64,000 nucleotides of DNA from Lingula anatina (Eukaryota; Brachiopoda; Lingulata; Lingulida; Lingulidae). Where the stretch lies: positions 367,086-431,085 of the forward strand of contig NW_019775957.1 in assembly GCF_001039355.2 (NCBI RefSeq), read 5' to 3'. A program made the translations under genes and the position numbers. Below the pieces are notes generated by a model. That model did not search any database. It was not told where the DNA came from and saw only the letters and a program-made list of their open reading frames with translations. This document shows, in pieces, positions 25,453-54,921 of this stretch (positions within the stretch are counted from its first letter, which is position 1; every line of letters begins with the position of its first letter).

Positions 25453-28400
25453 GTCAACCATACAACTTTGTACCTTTTACCTCTAAGATCGCTAGGTGCA
25501 CTTACAATTTGCTCAATAAATACCATATAAATACCTCAAATGCAATGTAAATGTAGGGAAAAAAATCAACAATAGCTAATGCTTTTAAGGGTCGCTTTTA
25601 TAGGTTCGAAAGTCTAATTTTACAAAATTATAAAAATTGTGCTAATTACATATTCGGTGCCATAGGTATTTCGCAAACAAAATTCAGTGAAAGACGTCTG
25701 GACATTTTAAGAAGTCCATTTCTATATATATTACTGACTGTAACAATTTTCGACATTTTCAGGCAACCACTGTGTAGCTGGAACAGCTTGACAACAGTGA
25801 CATTCTGGTGCTTGCAGACGACAACCCTTGGTACTCAACAGTTCGGTTCTGGAAAAACTGTAAGAATCCAAATATATAATTTTCAACGATCTTCCGTCTT
25901 GCTGCTCCTTATCCTGTAACTCTCTCTTAAACATATTTGTTTGATAAGGCATATGCGTTACTCTTCATAACCTATATTGTTTACGATGCTCCGTGTTTTC
26001 CCGCCAATTTCCCCTTAATCTGACTTCAACTTAGGTTCGTACAAGATATATCTATTGTTATGAAAAATGCATTATATTTGAAGTGAGAGTTCTATTTGAA
26101 TAAACGCTGGGGAAAATTGGGTCAATTTCAATGTAATTCGATGCAATGACCCCTTAAGATATAACCCCTGCACTTTGACACGGAAAAAGTTTATTCATGA
26201 AGGCACCCAAAGAAGTTGTAGTAAGAAACGAAGGTCAGGAAGGTGAGGAGGTGGGGGCAGGGTAGTTCTCTGGGGCAAATGTACCGTGCAATTATTGACG
26301 GAAGGTGTCAAGCTTTACTACTAGAATTACTACGTAGTTCTTAACTCGTTCCTGATGCCATAGCAAAACCAGTTTCGTTGTTGGGTAATGTTGGTGTTAT
26401 CGACCAGAACTTGTTTGTTGGCACCTCTTTTGAGACGGTTATATGAATCATTTACATTTTCATTGAAATGTACATTCGAAGAGTTTGCCTCCTGTTAAAA
26501 ACACATGAAACGGTACTTTTGAAACAGAAACTTGGCTTCATTTTCGAGTTTGTTAAAAGTGCAATTGATTGTAAATTCGCTTAGGTTTTTGATGAACTAA
26601 AATGGCGGATGGTGAGCAGCCCCTCTTGTCGTGGGAAACTCTCCGTCCTCCCCATGCCCAGACTCACATGAATGCTCGAAGGGATTACACCGAGTCACAA
26701 CATTCACGTGTTTGCCTTCCTATAGTAGTAAATTTTATAGTTTTCAAAGGTCACCAGGTACGAATGGTCCCCACAGTGGCCAATGCTTTGTCATGTCTGG
26801 ACCAGAGATCAAAGAGCACCAGTAATTGTTTGTAAGCTTATCTGTTCAATTTAATCATTAAATTACTACCGTCAGGTATTATTGCAGTAATCCTGCAGCG
26901 TGCTGCTGTAGTTGTAGATAGTGAAAGCAATGGCTTGCACGGACAATCGGCTAATCACACAGATTAAGGTACAAGCTGTTGTAGAGCGGATCAGATCAGG
27001 GCCCGTAATGTACCATATTCCACTCCTCCTTCATCTAACTAGCAACCTGACACGGTTCCCATAAGCTCAACAACAGAGATATAGTATGTTAATGACAGAG
27101 AACCCTCTGCAACTTACAGTGTATAATGCATTTAAGAGTTTGAGGCAAAATACTTCATATGCAATGATGTTTTTGGTGAAACGATTCATTATTTAACTGT
27201 TGAGTGGTATCTCATATCAGAGGTAATGTCGTGTAGAAGCAGTACTAAATTCTTTATAAGCAGAAAAGATACGAAAACGACGGTTCGCTTAGGTTAATGG
27301 GTTTACATTTTGTTGGCCTTTGTTGTGTGCCGTTTTCTGAAAAACGATGTAATAAAAACAATATTATACTCAAACCCTGTGCAAAGAAGTTATCGTACAT
27401 TTTGGTATATATGCGGGTACTCATCAGTCTTAAATGAACTAAATAATTCTTATTTCCGTTACTGTTTGTTTATATCGAATTAGCAAAAAAACTCCCATCT
27501 TTTTTAACTACCTCGCTGATACATGTATAAAAAATACCAATAATTTTTGTTCTTTTGATAGGCACATCGTGAAAGTGCTACAACTTTCTCTGTAAGATAA
27601 ATGAAAAATTAATCAAGTTTCATTACTCTAAGTAATTTTCTTGCAAATATTTATTCCCAGTAGAATATTGAGTGTAACAATATGATGCTCAGTTATCCAT
27701 AAATGAGATTAGCTTCTTTTTGTGTAAAAGCATATCATATTTTGTGCCAGCTATTTTCAAATTATCGTTGGCTTCGCAGACTGGTTCGCGACAGAGTGAG
27801 AGACCACACAGTTTAGGACTTAAGTTCTGCATAATAAAAATAGTGAAAATAACATTCTTAGAATAAGGTGGGGATAATGAAACCAAAGGTAATAATTTTA
27901 ATAGTTTTGTTTAGAAGAACGGAGCTGTTGCTTGCAGGGGGAATGATGGGTGCTAAAATGTTAAGCCATTTACCATGCAGGTTAAAATGAATAGCAGTAC
28001 TTACTAGATATATTACTTCTATTTCTAACTCATTGCTCCCAGTGACATTTCACTGAAATAAAAGTTACACGCGTATATAAATATTTCAATTTCGGATGAT
28101 ATGCAAAATAACTGAAGTCGTTTTACGAATTTTATCTCAATTGCTGTGCCGAGTTGTGTTATGAAAATAGTTCACTTACTTTAAACATATCAATTAATTA
28201 AAAACCACACATTTAAATTATATTTCTAGCATTTTCCTTTGGTAACTATTTCATATACATGTATATACATTCACATGCAATAGTTGAAATTAGTTTGTTT
28301 TGCCCTTTGTTATAAAAAGAACTTAGAATGAGTGCTGAATAATGATAATGATAAAAGCCAATCAATGTAGAACAGAAATCTTGTGCACATATTACTTATT

Positions 28401-28784
28401 ACAGGGATGGAAATTAGTCAGGGTGTTGGGTTCAAAAATACTAGACACTCATCTTTGTTAATGACATAGTTGTTAAAAATGAAAACAAAATGTATAAAGC
28501 ATGCAGGAAAATGACTTGCATAAACAACTCACGAAAGTGCATTGTCTTAGTATCGAAGGATTACAGAGGCATTCATTCTTTAAGAATTAGTCAAACGTTT
28601 TCTTCGCAAAAAAAGGAGAAAAACAAAGAAAGACAAATTGAAAAGGAAAAAAAAATATACATTATTAAATGCCGGTACAGAACTGCCTTTAAATGCAATA
28701 TAATAACGAAGATTTGATGGACCTCCCTTATCTATAAGGGACGTTGGGACTTAACGATCGATTGTGTAAACCGAAAATAGTTGA

Positions 28785-28800
28785 CCAAAGGTGGCGCTGC
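28785..28800 (+). promoter_or_regulatory. CTCF-like motif
   Basis: CCAAAGGTGGCGCTGC closely follows the core CTCF consensus (CC, purine-rich middle, GGTGGCGC). A perfect 18-base palindrome, TCCCTTATCTATAAGGGA, lies about 45 bases upstream at 28724-28741. Confidence 0.45.
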
Positions 28801-31800
28801 AAGCTAAATATTCTTATGTTTCAAATTAGGATCTACTGAGATATGTATATATATATATATATAGTTTGGTAAATAACATATTGCATCTGTTTTAAAGGCA
28901 TACAGTAATTCTATGACTGAAAGCAAAGAGTTTAAACAAATTAATTGTTTTTTATCTTTAATAAAACCTTTTGGGTTAATTGACATTTAAAAAGCCAACG
29001 TGTTTCAGAGAATTATAATTTAACAGCGTTCTCGTAAATATCGTGATGAGTACGATTTTACGTTCGATTCTATGTTGCTGTAGTTTTTGCTCTTGCTTAG
29101 GGCATTGTTAATGTTTGAAATTGTTAGCTGGTATTCCTTTCTTCGGGGTTAAAGTTTCAAAAATAGAGTACAATCAGCAAAGAATCGACATAAAATTAAT
29201 TATGATTTCCTAAAAGGATTTCGTCCGACAAGCAGGGGATAAAAATACCAGATGATACTAGATAGACAATACGAAAAACCAAGTGACTTGTTATGCGATC
29301 ACTTGTTGATTTGAACTGACTGAACCTATGCAAAATATTGACAAAGGATCGATTCTAGAGAGAAAAAGACCGAGTACATTTCCAGTGTGTCTCTGCAATA
29401 TCGCCATTGTTATGTCACACCTTGACCTCCTGACTGTTGAGATAGGTGGCATAACGTGCCTTTAAGATTAAAAATTAATAGGAACGCTGACGCACTGAAT
29501 CATCCATTCTTCCTGGCCCTTTAGGTCGGCTGCTCATTTCAATGCCAAATATGCTATTATCACGACACGTATACTCATTTTATTGGCAAAAAAGAACATT
29601 CGTGTATGAAAGCAGTATTGAACAGGGGTGCAATATACTGACCCCGTTGCACAATAGCAGACGTGTTGAAATCATAGCAATTATGGATTCTAGTTCCTTT
29701 TCCATTTTCCCTATCTATGAGGTTTGTTATTTTTAACTGGTTTCTATTGTGCGCCAACGATTTTGTCTTTGAGTAAACGAACGGGGTTATGTACATATAT
29801 AAAGACAGGTATCGACTTACATATTAAATTAAGTTAATAGAAAATTATGACATGTTGTATTAGCTCGGCTTTTTCTTAACCCTATTTACGCTTGAATAAA
29901 AAGATCGCAAATCAGTGAGGAAATCACCAGTGACGGTAATTTTGTGACAGGCAATGTTTTCACTCTTTTCTCCTGTTTGTTCCAATCACCCGTGGGTGTA
30001 TTTCTCTCGCCCTGTTGAAGGCAGACGACAAAAATCGATCTCCCTGTCAGCGCCATGCTGTCTGATGGTGCCAGACTGCTGGGCGCCTTCAAGCGTCCCT
30101 CCCCTCACGTGCACCATTGATTGGACGGTCGATCTTGGCACGTATTTCACGTATTTGTCGTGGAAACAAGTTGGAGTCTCTGTAAACTGAAATATTATTT
30201 AAATATAAGGGGTGTTAGAAATTAAAACATCAAAGAAAAGTGATTTAGTATCAAGCTGACACATCTGTTAGGTTTCATATTTTATGTATTGTTTTGACAC
30301 AGTCTTCTAATTGAAATGTTCTGCTTTATTTGTGAAGCACATTCTGTCGGTAAAATATATATAATTTGTATATTTTTCATTAGCCATCTAACGCTTGTGC
30401 TGTACCTTAAGATGAATGAAATGAATATCAGAGAGATTTTTAAATTAGATTCCATGAAAGGCGGCTCCTTTATTATCTCTTCGTCGATCCGTGTGTTTCA
30501 TTATATATTCTGCGCGTTTTGTTCGCCTGCTATACAACTTTATCGCTCTCGCTCGGTTCAATGGTAGATACTTGATTAAAAAGGAAATTTCGTAGTAAGC
30601 TGTAGTAGCTACGCGGTTGTAACTCATCCGCTACAGGTGCTTGGGACAAAAACATCTAAGAAAAGTGCAGACAGTGCATTTAAAAGAAAATATTGAGCAG
30701 AAATTAAGAGCATTATGAGCAGAAACTCTAAAAGTGATACCATGAGGACATTAAAAAGGACAACAAATGCTAGCGAGCATTGCTGTATATTGTGGGCATA
30801 AAATATCTTTCATTCTACTTTATGTAGACATTTTAAAATCGAACTTAAATCAATAATTCCAAGTAATGGCTGACAAACCCAGAAATAATGACAGAAACCC
30901 AGAGATTGTATTCACAAAAGCCATGTGTAGTGCCCACTGGCTCCATCTGTTTTGGCATAAATACATAAATGACAGAAAAGTTCTACAATCTTCGTATTCA
31001 TATATTCCTTATGTTGTACGCCTCATGTGAGTTTGTGTAATATGGTATTATGACAAGAGTACACAAAGAATGCTTTTAATCCCCTGGTTGTAAAAAATAG
31101 TTTGTGATTTTGCCTAAGGAACGGTATTTGAAATTGACAAGGTACAATATCCAGATTCGTAACCTGAACGTCCATCAGTTCCAAGTTCATTTGTCAGATA
31201 AAGGATAAATGTGTATGTCCTTATAATAATATAAAAATGTTTCATTGAATTTATCAAATAAAACCCACTGTAGAAATGTGACTGGTCGTAGAAAATTAAT
31301 AAAATTGTTTAATTTGAAATGATGGGAATGTTATTCCATTTCCTCTCATGAGCTTCTATCTAATGTATGAAGAGGTCATATTTCGCATATGTTCAGCTGA
31401 CTCATACCTCTTCTCTCACCAATCCCTACGGCAGAGGATGGGGGTGAATCATCTCACTAACGTAAAGATCCATGCCGTTGTAATTCAATTAATTATCTAA
31501 TTTTTGCCTGCTAATTTATGAATTGAAATGATATAGCCTGCTCATGTAATGATATTTTGTTTTTGATTTTTATTAATCGACGATTTGAAATTGAAAATTA
31601 TCAGGGAAATTGAGCGAGTAAAATGCACACTTGAACTTTATGAAACAAAGTTTTCAAGCGGATTTCTTTATCTGTCTTAAACACAGGCTTCATTGCGAAT
31701 CATGTGGTCTGTGTCAAGGTTACAAACCACGCCAGGCCGTTCATTGCAGGACCCAGCAGGCATTTTCGTCTGATTAATTTCCTTTTCTGATTTCACGAGA

Positions 31801-33924
31801 GGGGGTACAAGCTGAGCTATTATTTCTGTCCAGTGGAGGGACATTCTTTTTCAGCACTGGAGTGAAAACGGTTTCCATTCAGCTTAGAGTTGTGATCTAA
31901 GAAAGGTTCGTAGAGATTTCCACAGAAATTGGAATAATTTAGGTGTTCTGTTTTACAATTACAAACGCATGCTCGTTTTATTTAAGGCGAATATAAAAAT
32001 ATTTAGGGCCATACCTTTTGGTGAAATGCCAATCTTGAAAATATAAACTACCGCAATTCATGGTGAATTTATTGTTAATGGTAAATATTTATATATAAAA
32101 AAGACGAAAACGTTTGTAAACCAGTGTAGTAAATAAACTATGAATGCCAATTGTTAAATCGTTGTCAATATCTACATCTACGCTGAGAGCGACATTTGCT
32201 CCTTTTTAATATATATATATATAGTTTGTTATTTTCTGTGAAGTGACTTTTCAAAGATAAAGCAGCTTCCGGGCTATAACATTAGAGGATCTTGCCCTCC
32301 TGAAAAAAAGTTTCCTTTCAGATCGCTTAAATCTCATATATTAGCTTTTGTCCCATATCTAGGGCTCATATGTATTTTTTTTACCTTGATAAAATGTGCT
32401 CAATAAACTTGGCCTCCCGACGAGATTAAAATAAATGCAGGGACAAAATAAACAATTTTGCATTTTAGGAAGTGTCAAAAAAGCATCAGAGCAAAGACGC
32501 CGCCGGTTGAAATTAAATCGCTTTATAAGACGACAAATTTACAAGGAGCGTTTAAAATACTATAGGGTACTCTGATGAAACCAAGCCTTTTCAAGCGTCT
32601 CGGCGTCCTACCGAGGACCACTAGTGAGATGAAAAAGTGCGTCCTGCCAAGAAGTATTTGTTGGATAAACCTTTTAAGACCTACTAAAGTGGCCACAGGA
32701 CCGATTGCCGTGTATCTCAGTAGCCATCGGGAAGAACTAGAGACCCAATGTTATGAGGGCTAATAAGTTGAACAAATTGTTAAACAAAGCTTATCATTGA
32801 GTGTTAATATGAGGGGAGGGGCACCTACTGTTAGTAATTACCACAGTGTCAGGAGACGGAGAAAACATTTTATGTCAGCGATTTATAGCGTTTTATTAGA
32901 CAACCTTATGCATGGAAATTCTGTTGAAGTAAAAAATGTTTATCGAAGCAAAAGAAGGATGAATAGACAAGACCAATGAAACCCACATGAGGCGTACTAT
33001 ACTAAAACCTACACGGCATTTACATTACCATCTTGACTGGCAAAAAGCAAATAAATTGATTACACATTGACAAAAGATACTTCTTTTCAAGGGAATCCAA
33101 ATGGAAATGCATTGCATTTATTTGTCAACACATTGCATAGAGCCATTTAAGACAAGCTAATTGTAAAATAATTTTCATAAGAAATATATGTCTTCGTTTA
33201 TTTGTATTAGTATGATATCCAACATAATTAACATGCAAACTAATTGTGTGGATAAAAGCACGGCAAATGTAGATTTCTTTGGGTAATGTCACTGTCTTTC
33301 TTCGGGACATTTTGGTATCTTTGGAATGTCTTCCTTTTCACCTACCTATTTATTTTATCATCATTGTGATCAGATATTGCAAAGAGAACTCTATGACCCC
33401 AGAAAACCATTAAATGATTTCTTAAGTTTCATCCTGTCTCAGTATACAGATTCTGATTCAGGGGTCATTCGGTAAATTATTCCTTTTCATTCACCTTGGT
33501 TGTGGACAACCCGCCCTTTTGGACCGAAGTCATGCTTCAAAAGTCAAGGTGTTGTGTGGCCAGCACACAATACGTGACGACCAGACGTGCACGGCTCGAG
33601 CAGGAAAAAAATACTAACACATGGTACAATGTACGCGAGCCATCCACAAAAACACTGACCATGGTTCGTAAGTGAAAACTTACATAATAAGCTCGGACTT
33701 ATTATTCAGAACTTTCTTTTTTTCGGGCGAAATTTTCATTGCGTTTTGTTAGCTGAATTATCAATAAGTTGGAGAAATTTTAATTATTAAAGCATTTAAT
33801 TAGCGACCACATCTGCATGCCCGTATTTTTTGGCTTTCTTAAACAAATAAGCGTTCTTTCAGATATAAACGACTTGTGAGCGTCCGAGATGACCGCGTGG
33901 GTCGTTCTAATGGTCAAGCGGGCA

Positions 33925-33965
33925 GCTGGTGTAATATTGAATTCATTATGAATTCCGCTGGTGTA
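33925..33965. repeat. Palindrome flanked by direct repeats
   Basis: A 17-base perfect palindrome GAATTCATTATGAATTC (33939-33955) is flanked by two identical 9-base copies of GCTGGTGTA at 33925-33933 and 33957-33965. The arrangement may be chance, a composite binding site or a small-insertion footprint. Confidence 0.7.
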
Positions 33966-34888
33966 GATTTAAAGGAAATGTTCACATTACTTGTATAAAT
34001 GTATGTCCAAAAATAATGGAAATAATAACTCAGACTACGTGCTTGTCGATGTGTACGCACTCCTTGACTTGTTGTGACAATCGATTAGAGAGGGTCATTT
34101 CTATTGCGTCTTTGGTCATCTAAGTGCTGTGTCTACCCTGGCCATTGAGAGGGGGGAATAATGACTTATTAAAGTCCGATAACTTTGAAGCGGCTGCAAA
34201 GGTAGAGTTAATTACTCTTGCGTGTCGAAGCATTGATTCGGACTCGCACTGGTTTCACACCATGAAACAAACGCTATACAAACTGCGAATTAAATATTAA
34301 ACCCAGGATAACTGTGTTAATAGTAATCTATGCAGGTTGGCAAATAATTTATTCTGAGATACTGTTTTATTCAAAATTCACTGTAAGTCTGTTGCCAGCA
34401 AAACCTGCATCGTAGCAATACCGTGGCAGGTTGGCGGTGACAATGAAACAGGCAATTGAACACAAGATCGCGTCTCTGCATCCCGTAATAACCCATCCAA
34501 TCGACTGTACAAACCTATTTGACATAGTAATTAAAACCCTTAATGAGTGCCATTCATCACCATTATAAAACTAAACGACGAAGTGGCGCAGCGGTGGTTC
34601 AAAAATGATAGAATGAGGGAGGCTAAAAGAAACGCTGGTCTCGGGCGGATTAAATCGCGTCACGCACAACTGCTCCAATACATCATCCTGGGCGCTTGCA
34701 ATTTTTGTAAAACGCCAGATATTACGGTCAATTAGTCGAGCTTTAATTAGGATGTGCATCCAGACCAATACATTTTGCTTTACTGACATCATAAATGTAA
34801 ACGATAAAAAATGGGGAAACAACGTCAAAAAGTGTCTATGATAATAAGCATAGGTTGAACAATATTAATTTTAATACAAATCAGTAAT

Positions 34889-34891
<3 letters not shown>

Positions 34892-34927
<36 letters not shown>
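34892..34927. repeat. (CA)n(TA)n microsatellite
   Basis: About 14 CA units pass directly into a short TA run. Confidence 0.95.
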
Positions 34928-37900
34928 CCCAGCCAAAATCTTACATATTATTACATATTTCGTGGTTTTCAGTGGCAGCCATATTGCGAGAAAATATAAG
35001 AATTGTTTGTTTTTTTACGGCAGAGATGACGTTTTGTCTGGTTTTGTTTTGTTTTGCAGTATACTTAAAGACCGCTCGAACGAATTCACAATGAAAATTA
35101 ATATTAATGTGATTTTCCACCCAACGACTAAAATTGAACAACAGTGTTTGGTATACGTTACAATATACACGTCTTACGGGTCTTGAAATTAATGAAATGA
35201 TCGAATCTATTGTTCTCATGTTTGCTGAGACCTTTGAGAAGAATGACACGGCAACATATATTCTCTGCTTTGTTTGAGAAATACTGAAAGTGGTAACAGA
35301 TTAGTTACTGCCCCACTAAAGGTTCAATGGAATTCGTTTATAACACAATTAAACATGTGTCTGTTTTTCTTTCGTCTACCGTATTGTATGTAACCTCACA
35401 AAATTGCCTTCGAATATCATGGAATTACCTTGGACGAATATTTTCAATGCCGCAGTTTGATGACGAATGTGCACTTCGTTGATTATGTTTAAGAGTAGGA
35501 TTAAAATGTCAGGGGATATTTTCATTGATACTTTTAGGGGGAATTGAGATATCCGCTCAAAATATTTTATCAAGCGAGCAAAATGTCTTATTTAGACCGA
35601 GACAATTTTTTTGTTCTGTTAATTCTATTAGTCTCATTTTGTTTTGTACAGAGGGAACTAAGATATTGCAGATAGATTACCTGTACCAAATGTTCAAAAG
35701 ATTAGTTCGATTGTGTTTGTTATTAGCAGCAGTTTTTTTAGACTCTAAAAATCAATATCAAGTTATGGGGGCGCTATCAGTGAAAAAAATGCTCTTCAAA
35801 ATGGCGTCTCTTTGACTTTCAGCGTACTCAACAAACAATAATAAAAGAAAAGTCACGGTAGACCCCACTGGTGATAAAACGGACCCTGGGACAGTGGGTG
35901 CGCTAAGGCACGGCGTGTTGGCTTAGGTGTAAGAGCGTGAAACAAGTTAACCATAGCGAATATAGCGTCTTTGTTCAGGCTGGGAGCGCTGAAAGGCGTT
36001 GTCTGATTGTACGCTGCTGTCTTTTCAAAGTCTTCTTTTCTTCCTTCTTTCGTAACTTGCACAACAGAGTTGAAAGAACACAGAGGCACCGAGCGGGACC
36101 AGGTACGCTTGGTAACAATCGCTTGCCAACAAAGTGTGAAATGCGTTGTCACACGTGAATAAAAGCATAACTCCGCCTCGTTTCAATCAATCACTGCTTC
36201 CGATGCTTTCAAAAATCCACACTCAACAACCCCTGCATGTTATAGGGACGACGTAATTTGGTGTTTTCTTTAGAATCCAATTGCACAAGACTGCTCGGTG
36301 CGTCCAGTTTGGAAAAGTATACACAACGTACAATCTGGTTTACACCTTTGACACAACTAATAGCAGAGGGAAGAGGAGGCATGCCTTGCCACAGAGGGTC
36401 GAAAGCACAGTGAGAAAAAAATAAGGCTAAAAACCTGGTCGGATAAAGTGACATCCTGCATAAAGACAGGTATACTCTTTAATGAACCACAATTAAGTGT
36501 AATTGGCTGGGCGGGGAAGACATGTCATCCGATAGCATGGCTAAGTGCTCCGTGCTGTACCTTGCTCTCTATTTAGGAAGTATTTAATTGGTTAAGTCGG
36601 GAGAGTAAAAGAGAAGCTCAAGATATAATGTTTTCTTAGACCTGGACCCTTAGAGTTTTTGAATTAATTACTGTCAGTTTTTTGTTCAGTAAAGTACCTA
36701 ATCCTGGCAGGATCCGAGCCACCTGCCGAGTTAACTTGCTGCGCACTGAAGACACACTTGTTTCTGTCTTGACGCCGTAGGGAAAGTCAAGGTTTTTTGA
36801 TACAGTATCTGTCCTGAAAATTAGATAATTATGTTGAGTTTTTTCCTGCAGTAAAAGCTAGCACATGACTTTTTAATTTTACATTCGAATTCGTGATTTT
36901 TACTTCTTGTAATTTTATCTATATAGGGTATTGCTTAGCATACAGGTATAATGCACTTACTGTATCTGAGGTCTAAAGCATTGGGTACATCTCAATAATA
37001 CTGTATTCATAACAATAAAATTCCCCAGACAAAAAATTGAAGTCGTTTGGGAACCAAGTGGGTATCAGGTATTTATCATTCCAACTTTATTAGTTTTCGT
37101 TGTGAATGCCGTTCTACCTGACCTGATGCTGGTCATGAGGTATAACCTGTGGATTTTCCAAAATTTCACACCTGAGAAAAGTTTCTCCGTCTTGACAAAT
37201 ACATTTCACGCTTTTACAATAGTCATTTCACACTTCAGAGACTGAACAATGGCACTGATATAATGACACATTAATATGAAGCGTTTACGCGAATATCTTT
37301 AGCGGTGTAATAAATTGGAAGAAATGAGCAAATATTGGACGGATAATATAGGGTAAAGAGCGGTTTCGGCAAATTTATGGAGCTCAGTCGACAAGAAAAT
37401 CTGCTCCTGACTGTTCTGGTCACTCGTGGAGACTTCTGATCTAATGACATGTAACCAATTCACAGTTGTTGTTGTTGTTGTGCGGATGAAGGTTTCTTTC
37501 CGTGTAAATAACATTGTAGCTACCCAGTAGAGATATCATTTGCACATGTAAAGGATTATTAGTGCGCGGACTTTGACTGAAAAATATGAGTAATCTATCA
37601 AAAGAAAGTTTTAGTAGAAAGGTAGGATTATTATCAGAAATTTAAGACTTTTTTGTTTTTATCTAATTATGTTTTGTTTGAACGTGTTTTGTGTTATCGG
37701 AGACGCCTACGTTCCTAATACACTTTTATATCATACTTCAATTAATTTGAGTGTGATTTCAGTTATCTCGGGCAGTAATTTCTTTTGCTTTTATGCTTCA
37801 ACAAATGTCAACACCATAGCTCAGGTTTGATAAGAGTTCCAAATTTTAATTTCAAAATATTTTGTAAAACATAATGAAGTACATTGAAAATAAACATGAA

Positions 37901-39047
37901 TATATGAATAAACAAAATAAATAAAGAAGTAAGCAAATTTTATTTCGGATAAACACTCAGTGAGGGGTACCACAGAGCCAACCAGATACCACCTCAATCG
38001 GGACACCTTGAAATATTGTAATTCACACCTTTAAAAGCCCTGGGGGTGCGTCGCAAAATTTGTCGAAGATACGCAATTCTTGTTGAGTCTAGTACAAAGT
38101 GGCTACAATAGCTAACCGGAGTCTATTGTGCTGAATATTCGAGAGCATGGGGTGACAGAGAACTCTGACAGTACCTACCTAAAATAGCGGTATTGATATT
38201 CTTCCTAGATTCTGGACCATTTGCACCTTTCACGCTGTGCATGCGGCGTAATTTTCGCCCAGTACAATACTTTCCACGGCGGAGAAGCTCTTAGACCTGT
38301 GGCCTACTCCGATAGTTAGTTAGCGCGCATTTGTGTCGTGATTAGGAATTAAATAAGAAACCAATTTGCGGGCGAGGATTTTAGAGCTTAAAACGCCAGG
38401 CTTCAAAATTGCAATTCATTTGAAGAAGGCTAATTTGACAAGCAAGTAAACAAGTTTTCTGTTGCAAATTAATCAGCTTACACTTAAATTTGGTTAGAAT
38501 GCTCCTGTTTGCTTTACATTAACACTTATCATTGTACTGTTAATGTGAAAGAGAGGAGCAGTTGAAGTCAAGTCCTTGCCATTATGAATTTATTAAACAA
38601 GAAAGGATACCAAAATTAAAGCCATTTCCAAATCTACATTTGAACAAATCTGATAGAAATATACTAAAACTCCCTTTCGATTTTTTCCTTTCTAATGAAA
38701 ATCATACCGAATCAAAGAAAACCAAATACTTTTTGTTCTCATCTCAGTAATATTACATTACAAAATACAATACAGTTGTTGTTAAACCTTCCCCTTTTTA
38801 ATTTTTGGAAAACCTTCCCACAAGCAAGCATAACATTTTTTAATACTTAATGGGATGCTGGTTGCTGTGGGGTTATTGTATAATTATGTTGGCAGGTCAA
38901 ACTTAGCTGTCAAAGATATACTTTAATTGAGAAGTTTTTGTTCTAAGTTGATAACCCGTCGAAAACCAGTTTGATTGACTGACTCATTGAAATTCCCCGC
39001 TTTAGATTTCTACGCTGCGAGGGGTTGCCCTCCTGTGCTGTGCGCTG

Positions 39048-39089
39048 ATTGGTCGAAGTTGGTGAATACTCTGTTGACTATTTACGTCA
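39048..39089 (+). promoter_or_regulatory. Pax6: Proximal Pax6 promoter elements (inverted CCAAT, CRE)
   Basis: An inverted CCAAT box (ATTGG, 39048-39052) and a near-consensus cAMP response element (TTACGTCA, 39082-39089) lie 50-90 bases before the first Pax6 ATG at 39140. No TATA box is visible. The local GC content is clearly higher than in the surroundings. A TATA-less promoter starting at about 39,090-39,135 is inferred. Confidence 0.5.
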
Positions 39090-39139
39090 CGGCGCGAGGT
39101 GGCCGCCTTGCTCAGTAGTGGAACTCACTGTTCAATACT

Positions 39140-54921
<15,782 letters not shown>

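Larger units (their letters stand above)
20284..38990. other. Gene-poor region: candidate Pax6 regulatory territory
   Basis: No coding exon can be supported. The region is AT-rich with scattered GC-richer, low-repeat blocks at about 31,320-31,900, 33,500-34,260 and 35,840-36,210. It also has CTCF-like motifs at 25,434, 28,785 and 35,767, short AT repeats and a CA microsatellite at 34,892. If the 20.2 kb exon belongs to Pax6, this is its first intron. Developmental regulators commonly carry enhancers in such gaps, which is inference here. Confidence 0.45.

Noticed and set aside
26602-26835. 77-codon open frame starting MADGEQ
   Set aside because: Looks protein-like at the start but no family is recognised, and overlapping frames are equally open. 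Length is within chance for this region.
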